A DNA stretch of 5,576 bases from Bacteroidia bacterium (GTDB taxonomy: Bacteria > Bacteroidota > Bacteroidia > Chitinophagales > Saprospiraceae). Position numbers and translations under genes: made by a program. Shown here piece by piece: positions 1 through 5,576 of this stretch (position 1 is the first letter of the stretch; each line of letters opens with the position of its first letter). Below the pieces are notes generated by a model. That model worked only from the letters and a program-made list of their open reading frames with translations. It did not search any database and was not told the DNA's origin. The stretch is taken from the NCBI GenBank assembly GCA_030431945.1, contig JAUIIF010000335.1:1-5576 (forward strand), written 5' to 3'.

Positions 1-88
1 ATTTTCGAAAAAGCAGGCTAACCGTCCGCGTAGGGGTATGCGTTGCCTGTAAGGCAGGTACAGGAGGTAAGGGATTAGGGATAGACAT
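1..88 (-). CDS. Possible 5' end of an unidentified gene running off the left edge
   Basis: An ATG lies 3 nt beyond the TGA stop of the epimerase-like gene. It opens a frame with no stop through the remaining 29 codons to the window edge, beginning MSIPNPLPPVPALQ and ending at the edge with TVSLLFRK. The tight spacing is what one expects of a co-transcribed downstream gene. The fragment is too short for a family call. A hydrophobic strand followed by FRK near the N-terminus occurs in some Bacteroidota glycosyltransferases, but this is only a loose impression. A 29-codon open frame can arise by chance in GC-rich DNA, so the call rests mostly on position. Confidence 0.3.
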   Translation of the reverse strand, partial: MSIPNPLPPVPALQATHTPTRTVSLLFRK

Positions 89-91
89 AAT

Positions 92-1225
92 TCAGGCGTT
101 TTCAGGTGTTAAAAGGGTGCTGTGCGCAGCATCGTACCGCACCAGCTTTTGTAATTCAGGGGTAATTCCAAGGCCCGGACCGGTTAGCGGTTGCAGTTTG
201 CCCCCGGGGGCAAAGGAGACGGGCCCGGCCGTCAGGTCATCCGCCATAAAGAAGGGCGCGTAACCGCCTTCCAGATAGTCCAGCCGGTGCGCCCGGGCGA
301 AATGCCGGCCGGCAGCGGTGAGAATCGCCGTTTCTCCGACGTGGCACCCCAACTGACAGGGAATACCGTTTTTCTCGGCAAATTGCTGGATAGCCGAAGC
401 AGCCAGCAGCCCCCCCAGCTTGGACAGCTTCAGGTTGAAGCACAGCTGACCGGGCGTAATCTGCTCCGCACAGGCCATTGCCTCCGGCAGGGAGGTAACC
501 GACTCATCCAGCAGTACGGGCAACGGGCAACGGTTAGCCAGGGCGGGCAGGTCAGTAAGGTCTTCCGGCCTGAGGGGCTCTTCAATCCACGTAGGGGCAA
601 AAGGTAATAAGGCTTCTATCCGGGGCAATGCCTCAGCAGTGCTCCAGGCCCGGTTAGCGTCCAGGCGAATATCAATCGTCGGCCCAAGGAAGTCCCGCAC
701 CAACCGTAATCTCTCTACGTCATCCTCCCGGCCGACCTTCACCTTAAGCGCCGGCAACCGTAAGCTGCGGATCAACTCCAGCCACCGCGGCATTTTTTCA
801 GCCGGCAGAAAAGGTAGTACGGCGGAATAGGTGAGCGCCTGACCAGTCGGTGCCGGCAGAAATTCCGCCAGCGAGCATCCCCGTTCCTGCCCCAGGGCAT
901 CCAGCAAAGCGATTTCCAGGGCACAGGCCAGGGCCGGGCCGTGGGCCAGGCGTACCGCGTGGGTATACTTGCTTATGTCGGCTACGGACCCGAAGGTTTT
1001 TCCGGCCAGCGCGGGCAGCACCCGGTCGGCAGCAGCCACCAGCCCGGGCAGGGTTTCTCCCGTCACGTAAGCGCGGGGCGCGCCCTCACCGTAACCGCTG
1101 GCACCGGCAGCCGTAAATAACTTCACCACCAGCGAAGCCGTTTGCCGGCGCGCCTTTAGCTGGTGCGCGATGCTTTCACGAAAAGGGATGCCAACGGTAA
1201 ACCTGCTGGCTTGCAGAATTTTCAT
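92..1225 (-). CDS. Enolase-superfamily enzyme, muconate-lactonizing / dipeptide-epimerase-like (COG4948 type)
   Basis: This 377-residue protein has the usual length and domain order of the mandelate racemase/muconate-lactonizing branch: an N-terminal capping domain (about 1-125, with GYGEGAPRAYVTGET at 44-58), then a (beta/alpha)8 barrel. The catalytic set is complete. K161 and K163 form the KxK acid/base motif. Metal ligands are D189 (DAN), E215 or E216 (EEP) and D240 (DES). K266, in NLKLSKLGG, is the opposite-face lysine. There is no signal peptide, so it should be cytoplasmic. Known relatives abstract a proton alpha to a carboxylate, for example L-Ala-D/L-Glu epimerase in murein peptide recycling or muconate cycloisomerase. 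The DxD dipeptide-binding motif of classical Ala-Glu epimerases is not evident; the equivalent stretch reads LDYLEGGYAPFF (315-326), so the substrate is open. The ATG is preceded by a T-rich stretch without Shine-Dalgarno. Superfamily is near certain; the reaction is not. Confidence 0.93.
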   Translation of the reverse strand: MKILQASRFTVGIPFRESIAHQLKARRQTASLVVKLFTAAGASGYGEGAPRAYVTGETLPGLVAAADRVLPALAGKTFGSVADISKYTHAVRLAHGPALACALEIALLDALGQERGCSLAEFLPAPTGQALTYSAVLPFLPAEKMPRWLELIRSLRLPALKVKVGREDDVERLRLVRDFLGPTIDIRLDANRAWSTAEALPRIEALLPFAPTWIEEPLRPEDLTDLPALANRCPLPVLLDESVTSLPEAMACAEQITPGQLCFNLKLSKLGGLLAASAIQQFAEKNGIPCQLGCHVGETAILTAAGRHFARAHRLDYLEGGYAPFFMADDLTAGPVSFAPGGKLQPLTGPGLGITPELQKLVRYDAAHSTLLTPENA

Positions 1226-1390
1226 AGGGAAGAAAAACTAGGTGTCAGATAATAGGTGCCCGCTCAGCGGTAAGTCCACGACAAAATTGCCGGAAGTACA
1301 CCATTACCTCCTAATTCTTTCCCATAAATCAAGCATATTCCCTAGCGAAACAGGTAGTAATCCGCCCCGTAAAGGGAGAGTCAACAAGTA
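1226..1390. other. Intergenic gap between two co-oriented genes
   Basis: These 165 bp separate the stop of the 5'-nucleotidase-like gene from the start of the epimerase-like gene, both on the minus strand. I see no convincing intrinsic terminator and no clear Bacteroidota-type promoter (TAnnTTTG) on the minus strand. A 10-bp palindrome, GTATTAATAC (1388-1397), overlaps the stop codon of the lipoprotein gene. A minus-strand 20-codon frame (1304-1245) begins just after TAGGAGGTA; it is probably chance. Whether the two genes share a transcript cannot be decided from the sequence. Confidence 0.5.
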
Positions 1391-2953
1391 TTAATACGTA
1401 CCTATTTGCTGCATGTGGCGGATGACGAGGTCCCGCAAATCATTACGAATGGTCTCCGTACCCAGGGTAATGGTTTTAGCGGCCGGCGTAGTAAGGTACT
1501 CCTGCAGAAACTCCAGGTTCGCCTCGTTGCCCCCCGCCATGAACTCGGGCATCACCACCCGGTACGTCCGGCCGGATTCAACGGCCTTACCCCCGACGGA
1601 AAGGTCGTCCAGACCAACGTTTTTAACCTGCAGGTAGCCCCCTTCCCCGAAGTTGGTCCGTAAGCCGGTTTCGAGCAGCCGCGTTAGTACGGCTCCTGGC
1701 AGCTCGAGCGTCACGAAGTTCCCCCCGTACGGGTAAGTCCGCAACACATCATATTCGGTGACGACGTTAAACAGGTTGTCATCTAACCGCATCGAGCCCG
1801 AATTAAGGGCGTAAACATCGGCACCGGGCAGGGCCGCAGCAATCGCATCCATCGTTAGCTGACCGTAATTGGTCTGGGATGTCCGAATCAGGTTTTCCTT
1901 ACAAACCAACGGCTCCCGCAGCTTCATGATCTCTTTTTCCGCGTCGTACCCCATATCACTCATCAGGTCAAAGACCTGACCGATCCATTTGTCTACCACC
2001 ACCTTCGTGCGGGGTTCATCGGCGATTTCCTCGTTAATTTCCCTGATCGTGGAACTGATGCTGGCCACGCCACAATCCGGGTCGTAGGTAATACGGTGGA
2101 CGTATACCGTTTTCGCATTGGCGTCCGCCTTAGCAATCACCGTCCGGTCAACGTACCGGCTCAGCTTGGCGTGTTCGTGTCCGCCGACGAAGAGGGGCAC
2201 GCCCGGAACGGCGGCGGCCAGGGCCTCGTCTTCATCGAGGTTCTGATGGGTAATGGCAATCGTCAGGTCACTTACCTCCGCCACCTTCGCCAGGGTATTC
2301 CGGAAAGAGGTCGTCACGTCGGCGTATTCTACGTAGCCGGCTTTGTTGAAGGGGAGCACAACGCCCAGCAGTCCGAGGCGTAGCGGAGCGGCTCCCGGCA
2401 CGGCAATTTCGTGAACGATGTATTCCGGAACCGGCGCGCCATTTTGCTGAAATGCCCGTGTGCGGCCATCGATGACGGCCTGGGCATTGCAGACAGTGTA
2501 CTTGAAGGTACTCTGGTCCATGCGCTTCTCCAGCAGTTCCAACGTCCCCAGGTCAAACTCATGATTACCGAAAGTAGCGTAATCCAGGCCCAGCGCATTG
2601 AGGGTTTCGACCATCTGCAAACCGGCAATTTTTTCTTTTTCTCCCGCTTCGTTCGTGAACCGCATGGTCCCCAGAAAGGAAGGGCTCAGAAAATCGCCCG
2701 CCATCATCGTGATGACGTTGGGGTTCTCCTGCAGCAATTCCTGACGTACCGTGGCCACTCTGGCCAGTCCGCCGGCTTTCCCGCCCTCCAGGGGGGCTAT
2801 TTCGTAAACGTCGTTAAGCTGCAGGATAATGAAGGAAACCGGCTGGGCGGAAGGGGGCGCGGCCGCAGGTGCAAGGGAAGTAGTGGGGCGCGGACTGGTA
2901 CAGGCCGCCAACAACAACGTAAGCAGAGCAATCAGAAAGGCAGAACGACGCAT
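1391..2953 (-). CDS. 5'-nucleotidase/UshA-like metallophosphatase lipoprotein
   Basis: This 520-residue protein begins with a lipoprotein signal: MRR, a hydrophobic run, and lipobox LAAC with acylated C18. No Asp follows at +2, and a Pro/Ala-rich linker (about 19-38) comes next. An outer-membrane lipoprotein is inferred. The metallophosphatase domain (about 40-300) shows D48 in LNDVYEI, GD (D87), GNHEFD (N130, H131, D134), H236 in ITHQ, and GGHEH (H259, H261). These match the dinuclear-metal ligands and the His-Asp dyad of UshA, except that the usual DxH is DxY (Y50). The C-terminal nucleotidase domain (about 345-490) shows TNYGQLTMDAI, NSGSMR, a YPYGGNFVTLELPG stretch and FMAGGNEAN, where many relatives have GGDG. 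The expected role is hydrolysis of nucleotides or related phosphoesters in the periplasm or at the cell surface for phosphate and nucleoside salvage. The exact substrate is unknown. It diverges from the SH3-domain gene across 275 bp. Confidence 0.92.
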   Translation of the reverse strand: MRRSAFLIALLTLLLAACTSPRPTTSLAPAAAPPSAQPVSFIILQLNDVYEIAPLEGGKAGGLARVATVRQELLQENPNVITMMAGDFLSPSFLGTMRFTNEAGEKEKIAGLQMVETLNALGLDYATFGNHEFDLGTLELLEKRMDQSTFKYTVCNAQAVIDGRTRAFQQNGAPVPEYIVHEIAVPGAAPLRLGLLGVVLPFNKAGYVEYADVTTSFRNTLAKVAEVSDLTIAITHQNLDEDEALAAAVPGVPLFVGGHEHAKLSRYVDRTVIAKADANAKTVYVHRITYDPDCGVASISSTIREINEEIADEPRTKVVVDKWIGQVFDLMSDMGYDAEKEIMKLREPLVCKENLIRTSQTNYGQLTMDAIAAALPGADVYALNSGSMRLDDNLFNVVTEYDVLRTYPYGGNFVTLELPGAVLTRLLETGLRTNFGEGGYLQVKNVGLDDLSVGGKAVESGRTYRVVMPEFMAGGNEANLEFLQEYLTTPAAKTITLGTETIRNDLRDLVIRHMQQIGTY

Positions 2954-3228
2954 GGCAGATGGGTTTAATTGGCTGAATTTACGGACTTAGGACGTGTTCA
3001 GGGGTGATTTTCCACAGCTTCATCATTGTAGCCGGTGCAAACACCGGGAGAATACGTATTCGTCCCGCTCAAAAGTAGCGGCCGGCTCAGCGGGCAACCT
3101 CCCGGAAACCAGGGATATTTCAGCGCCCGCTAATTCTCACTGATTTCCGGCGAATACTCATCGGGCCGGCAGACAGGAAGGGGCACCCCGAACTTTGGCC
3201 TACATCCGTTCACCAAAAGTAAATCACC
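2954..3228. promoter_or_regulatory. Divergent intergenic region, presumed promoters for both flanking genes
   Basis: These 275 bp lie between the start codons of two divergent genes, so both promoters should be here. I could not find a clear match to the Bacteroidota TTTG/TAnnTTTG consensus on either strand. The start of the plus-strand gene is preceded by ACCAAAAGTAAATCACC, A-rich and without Shine-Dalgarno, as usual in this phylum. Two adjacent palindromes are described separately. A looser pair, CCCGCT (3064-3069) and AGCGGG (3089-3094), lies next to them. A minus-strand open frame reaches into the right part of this region, but it is antisense to the next gene and shows no coding character. 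Confidence 0.45.
3032..3060. repeat. Two adjacent palindromes, candidate operator
   Basis: CCGGTG-CAAA-CACCGG (3032-3047) is a perfect 6-bp inverted repeat with a 4-nt spacer. Three bases later comes AATACGTATT (3051-3060), a perfect 10-bp palindrome. They sit 79 to 107 bp upstream of the lipoprotein start, where a regulator could act on either divergent gene. No T-run follows either, so a terminator is unlikely. Regulatory function is inference. Confidence 0.35.
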
Positions 3229-4239
3229 ATGAAAAACTGGCTCCTTCCGTTGCTCCTTGCTGCCTTCCTTGGCACCTGCGTCCGCGCCCAACCCATTAAC
3301 CTGAACAATAACCGGGTCGTCGCCGCAGGAGGCGTGAACCTGCGCAGCGCACCGGGCCTGCACGGAAGTATTCTCGCAAAAATTCCGCTGGACAGCCTCG
3401 TCGAGGTTCTTGACTCGTGCGACTACGGCCTGGATACCGTGGGGAGCATTCCGGATTTCCTCGAAGTCTACCACCCCGCTGCGGATAGTTTCTCCCGGGC
3501 ACCAATGCACCTGAGTGGTGCCTGGGTGAAAGCAACCTATCACCAGGACACCGGCTTCCTGTTCAACGCTTACCTGTTCGATTATGAACCGGTGAACTGG
3601 CTTACCGAATACGCCGAAATAACGCAACCCTACGTAGACGCCGGGCTGAAAGGGGATTACGTTTTCTTCCGGCCGGGGTACGAACTCTTCGCCCCGATCA
3701 ACCACCATAACGATTATTACTGGCACGGCATCTTCGGTAAGGAAGGGCACTACCGCCTCGAACGCATGAGCCTGGAGTACGTGGTCAGTCACCATGCCAC
3801 CCACACCTTCCTTAATCTGGTGCCCGGGAAGACCAAAGACCTCGTCTACATCATCGGTAGCAAAAAACGGATTCCTGATCACGCGTTTACCGGCGGCGGC
3901 TTTGAAGGGGGGCTGGAGATTCACGACGATGCGGGCTTTGACCAAAAGCAACTACGCCAATATTCGCTGAGCATTACCCAGGACACCCTGGTGGACTACC
4001 CATCCGTTAAGCAACTCTGGCTGCACCGGGGTAAGCAGCAGCAGTCCTTAAGCCTGCCGGGCCTGTTCGGGCGTCCGTTACCTACTGCCGTAGGTGATGT
4101 CGACGGCGATGGCAAATCGGACGTCATCACCTACCACGACGGAGAAACAGGTCACCTGATCCTGCACCTCAGTCGCGAAGCAGGACGGGGACAACTCGTA
4201 CATCCCGTGGCCGAAGAACTTCTGGGAGATTGTTGCTGA
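3229..4239 (+). CDS. Exported protein with SH3b domain and C-terminal FG-GAP-like repeat
   Basis: This 336-residue protein starts with a Sec signal peptide: MKNW, a Leu/Ala core, and probable cleavage after VRA at residue 20. A bacterial SH3 domain follows (about 30-118): GGVNLRSAPGLHGSILAKIP is the classical start, and GAWVKATYHQDTGFLFNAYL is the typical WxKV...GWVx end. SH3b domains usually bind cell-wall peptides or other ligands. Residues 119-285 hold an aromatic-rich segment I do not recognise. At 288-300, VGDVDGDGKSDVI is a DxDxDGxxD calcium loop (D290, D292, D294, D298) as in FG-GAP/VCBS repeats, but only one copy is present. The protein ends in CC. No T9SS sorting domain or lipobox is present, so a periplasmic location is likely. 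It is followed 42 bp later by a strong terminator. The ATG is well placed before the signal peptide. A function cannot be named. Confidence 0.88.
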   Translation: MKNWLLPLLLAAFLGTCVRAQPINLNNNRVVAAGGVNLRSAPGLHGSILAKIPLDSLVEVLDSCDYGLDTVGSIPDFLEVYHPAADSFSRAPMHLSGAWVKATYHQDTGFLFNAYLFDYEPVNWLTEYAEITQPYVDAGLKGDYVFFRPGYELFAPINHHNDYYWHGIFGKEGHYRLERMSLEYVVSHHATHTFLNLVPGKTKDLVYIIGSKKRIPDHAFTGGGFEGGLEIHDDAGFDQKQLRQYSLSITQDTLVDYPSVKQLWLHRGKQQQSLSLPGLFGRPLPTAVGDVDGDGKSDVITYHDGETGHLILHLSREAGRGQLVHPVAEELLGDCC

Positions 4240-4280
4240 GGGAATATCCTGGCTGGCCAAATAAACGGTTGATTCCCCTC

Positions 4281-4328
4281 AAAAAAAACGGTGGTGCTCC
4301 CCTGAGAGGAACACCACCGTTTTTTTTT
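4281..4328. terminator. Bidirectional Rho-independent terminator between convergent genes
   Basis: An A8 tract (4281-4288) is followed by the stem CGGTGGTG (4289-4296), an inner TCC/GGA pairing across a short loop, the matching arm CACCACCG (4312-4319) and a T9 tract (4320-4328). Read on either strand this gives a GC-rich hairpin followed by a U-run. It begins 42 bp after the stop of the plus-strand SH3b gene and lies 54 bp beyond the stop of the minus-strand T9SS gene, so it can end both transcripts. Confidence 0.93.
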
Positions 4329-4382
4329 GCAGACCTGAAAGTCCGTCGGTGCACAAGCTAAGATTTAGCCTGGCGTAGGTCC

Positions 4383-5426
4383 TTAACGAACCACTACCCG
4401 GGTGATCTTACGTTCTTTACCGTCGGTAGCGATCAGCTGGTAGACACCGGCCTTTACTACTGGCAATTCCGTATTGAGGCTTCCGGCACCGAGGCTATTC
4501 CAGGCAGCGACCTGGCGGCCGGCGGCATCGACGAGGCGGAGCTGGGCACCGTTTTCCGTCCAGGGTCCGTTCAGGCGTACCGTCATGCGGCCGCCAGCGG
4601 AGACGGGGTTGGGGAAGACGGCCACGGCGCGTTCGGTGGCGGGTTCCATTTCGACCACCACGATGGGGCTCAGGCTGGAGGTACCGTCAACGTCGAACTG
4701 CTGCAAGCGGTAGTACACCATCCCTTCCCCGGGGTTTACGTCCGTAAAGGTATAAGTGTTGGCTACGGTAGTAGTTTCGTTACCCAGTACTTTACCGATG
4801 TTGACGAAACCGTCAGCAGGGTTGGTCGAACGCTGAATTTCGAAACGATCATTGTTGATTTCGGCGCTGGTGGACCAATCAAGCTTCACGGCGTCTCCTT
4901 CCGCGCTAGCCGTAAAATCGGCTAAGGTTACGGGGAGGGAAGCGGAGAGGAAGTTGAAGAGGTCGTTGAGCCCTGCATCTCCATCGGGTCCGGCAATCTC
5001 GCCAGAAACTTCCGTTGCGGTAAAAAAAGAGTTGACGGCAACGTAAATTTCATCAGCGCTGGCATCGTAAAACTTAACGGTTACATCCGGAGCTTCTCCA
5101 AACGTAGGGCAATTATCAAAGCCGGCATCGCTACGTAATACCAGCGTTGCGACGGCTACTTCGTCACCATTCAAAAAGCCGTCAGTAACGGCGCTACGGC
5201 CGACGACTTCACCATCCCCATTGAAGACTGCTACCCAATCAACGCCCGTAAATTCTGCATCATTGCCATCAATTTGAACCACAATACTGAAGGTTACGCC
5301 TTCTCCGTCAAAGGTGGTTGCCTGTACACAACCGGCAGGAAAAGCAAATTCGGCGGGTTGCGCCAGCAAAGAAAGGCTCGGAAGCAAAAGTGTCAGAGCA
5401 AATAATCTTGATAAAGACTTCATCAT
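4383..5426 (-). CDS. T9SS type A sorting-domain secreted protein
   Basis: From the ATG at 5426 this is a 347-residue protein. A second ATG follows directly (5423), and either could be used. Both sit at the head of a signal peptide (KSLSRLF, Leu-rich core, LLA|Q, cleavage near residue 22). A longer frame from a GTG at 5519 would bury the signal peptide behind 31 residues and is rejected. Residues 23-145 form a beta-rich module with WVAVFNGDGEVVGRSA and VKFYDASADEIYVAV, reminiscent of modules in other Bacteroidota exoproteins; C33 and C106 could pair. Residues 164-259 are an FN3-like module (LPVTLADFTA, NNDRFEIQRS, YYRLQQFDVDG) that commonly precedes the sorting domain. Residues 266-347 are the T9SS C-terminal domain: VFPNPVSAGG, LRLVDAAGRQV, GVYQLIATDG and the end KITRVVVR. 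The protein should cross the outer membrane through the type IX system and be surface-attached or released. The cargo function is unknown. Confidence 0.92.
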   Translation of the reverse strand: MMKSLSRLFALTLLLPSLSLLAQPAEFAFPAGCVQATTFDGEGVTFSIVVQIDGNDAEFTGVDWVAVFNGDGEVVGRSAVTDGFLNGDEVAVATLVLRSDAGFDNCPTFGEAPDVTVKFYDASADEIYVAVNSFFTATEVSGEIAGPDGDAGLNDLFNFLSASLPVTLADFTASAEGDAVKLDWSTSAEINNDRFEIQRSTNPADGFVNIGKVLGNETTTVANTYTFTDVNPGEGMVYYRLQQFDVDGTSSLSPIVVVEMEPATERAVAVFPNPVSAGGRMTVRLNGPWTENGAQLRLVDAAGRQVAAWNSLGAGSLNTELPVVKAGVYQLIATDGKERKITRVVVR

Positions 5427-5575
5427 TTTTTGGGAATTATAATTGGGGAGGGCCGAGTGTGGCCCTCCCCAAGGTGTGTCGGGTCCAGTTCCTGCTCTAC
5501 CGCCTGGCGAAAATCGCACACCAGGGTCAAGCCGAGTCTGCGCACGCGCGCCATGTCGTCCTCCGTCAGGCCGGA
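5423..5575 (-). pseudogene. Truncated tyrosine-phosphatase-like frame (5' end beyond the window)
   Basis: The frame is open from the right edge for 50 codons and ends at a TGA that overlaps the tandem ATGs of the T9SS gene. Its first part, LTEDDMARVRRLGLTLVCDF followed by RQAVEQELDP, resembles the N-terminal region of the Y_phosphatase3 tyrosine/serine phosphatase family (LTxxDxxxLxxLGxxTVxDLRxxxExxxxP). In that family the catalytic HCxxGKDRTG loop comes roughly a hundred residues later. Here the frame passes through a hairpin, reads RPSPIIIPKK and stops, so the catalytic part is missing. Both other minus frames and the plus frames give no recognisable protein. It is most likely a gene remnant, or a gene cut by a past rearrangement. 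A genuine short protein that only resembles this family is the alternative. The family match is by eye from about 35 residues. Confidence 0.5.
5443..5472. repeat. Perfect 12-bp inverted repeat (hairpin) upstream of the T9SS gene
   Basis: TTGGGGAGGGCC (5443-5454) and GGCCCTCCCCAA (5461-5472) are perfect complements separated by 6 nt. On the minus strand the hairpin is followed by TTATAATTCCC, a partly T-rich tail. It could be an imperfect terminator for the upstream gene, or a structure in the leader of the T9SS gene, whose start is 17 bp away. The 10-bp palindrome AATTATAATT (5435-5444) overlaps its left foot and contains a TATAAT on the minus strand. Confidence 0.8.
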
Positions 5576-5576
5576 C

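Noticed and set aside
1..21. Plus-strand reading IFEKAG followed by a stop, as the end of a convergent gene
   Set aside because: Six codons are too few to support a gene, and the minus-strand frame in the same place is equally plausible.
44..56. TGCCT-GTA-AGGCA hairpin after the epimerase-like gene as a terminator
   Set aside because: The stem is only 5 bp and no T-run follows on either strand.
1260..1270. CCGCT-C-AGCGG near-palindrome upstream of the epimerase-like gene, sharing GCTCAGCGG with 3084-3092
   Set aside because: Such short GC-rich matches are expected by chance in this composition, and the two sites have different surroundings.
1245..1304. A minus-strand 20-codon frame preceded by TAGGAGGTA, as a leader peptide of the epimerase-like gene
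   Set aside because: The Shine-Dalgarno-like string is only 2-3 nt from the ATG, this phylum rarely uses such sites, and there is no attenuator-like structure or codon run after it.
2411..2968. A 185-codon plus-strand open frame opposite the lipoprotein gene
   Set aside because: The minus-strand frame carries the lipobox and all metallophosphatase motifs. The plus frame is basic and low in domain-like character.
3130..3951. A 273-codon minus-strand open frame antisense to the SH3b gene
   Set aside because: It lies opposite a gene with a signal peptide, an SH3b domain and a calcium loop, and its own translation shows no recognisable domain. Long antisense frames are common in GC-rich genes.
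5427..5519. N-terminal extension of the T9SS protein from a GTG at 5519
   Set aside because: It would place 31 Gly/Pro-rich residues before a normal signal peptide and overlaps the more protein-like phosphatase frame.

Overview
The window looks like a chromosomal stretch from a GC-rich member of the Bacteroidota, most likely of the Lewinella/Saprospiria type. The main evidence is a secreted protein with a C-terminal type IX secretion (T9SS) sorting domain, a secretion system found only in the Bacteroidota and close relatives. Supporting evidence is an FN3-like module typical of such proteins, start codons without a Shine-Dalgarno sequence, and base composition that I estimate by eye in the mid-50s % GC. 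The species assignment is inference.

Layout from left to right: (1) 1-88, minus strand, the possible start of a gene running off the left edge. (2) 92-1225, minus, an enolase-superfamily enzyme of the muconate-lactonizing/dipeptide-epimerase group with all catalytic residues visible. (3) 1391-2953, minus, an outer-membrane lipoprotein of the 5'-nucleotidase (UshA-like) metallophosphatase family. (4) 2954-3228, a divergent intergenic region with two adjacent palindromes. (5) 3229-4239, plus, an exported protein with an N-terminal bacterial SH3 domain and one C-terminal FG-GAP/calcium-loop-like repeat. (6) 4281-4328, a very symmetrical terminator serving both convergent genes. (7) 4383-5426, minus, a T9SS-secreted protein. 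(8) 5423-5575, minus, a 50-codon open frame that resembles the N-terminal part of a tyrosine-phosphatase-like protein but ends long before any catalytic loop could occur. A perfect 12-bp hairpin lies inside this frame.

Three of the four complete genes encode exported envelope or surface proteins. The fourth, the epimerase-like enzyme, appears cytoplasmic. I see no pathway linking them. The lipoprotein and the epimerase-like gene are co-oriented with a 165-bp gap, so a shared transcript is possible but not shown. I found no RNA gene, mobile element, CRISPR array or obvious new multi-gene system. The most unusual item is the truncated phosphatase-like frame with the hairpin immediately upstream of the T9SS protein.
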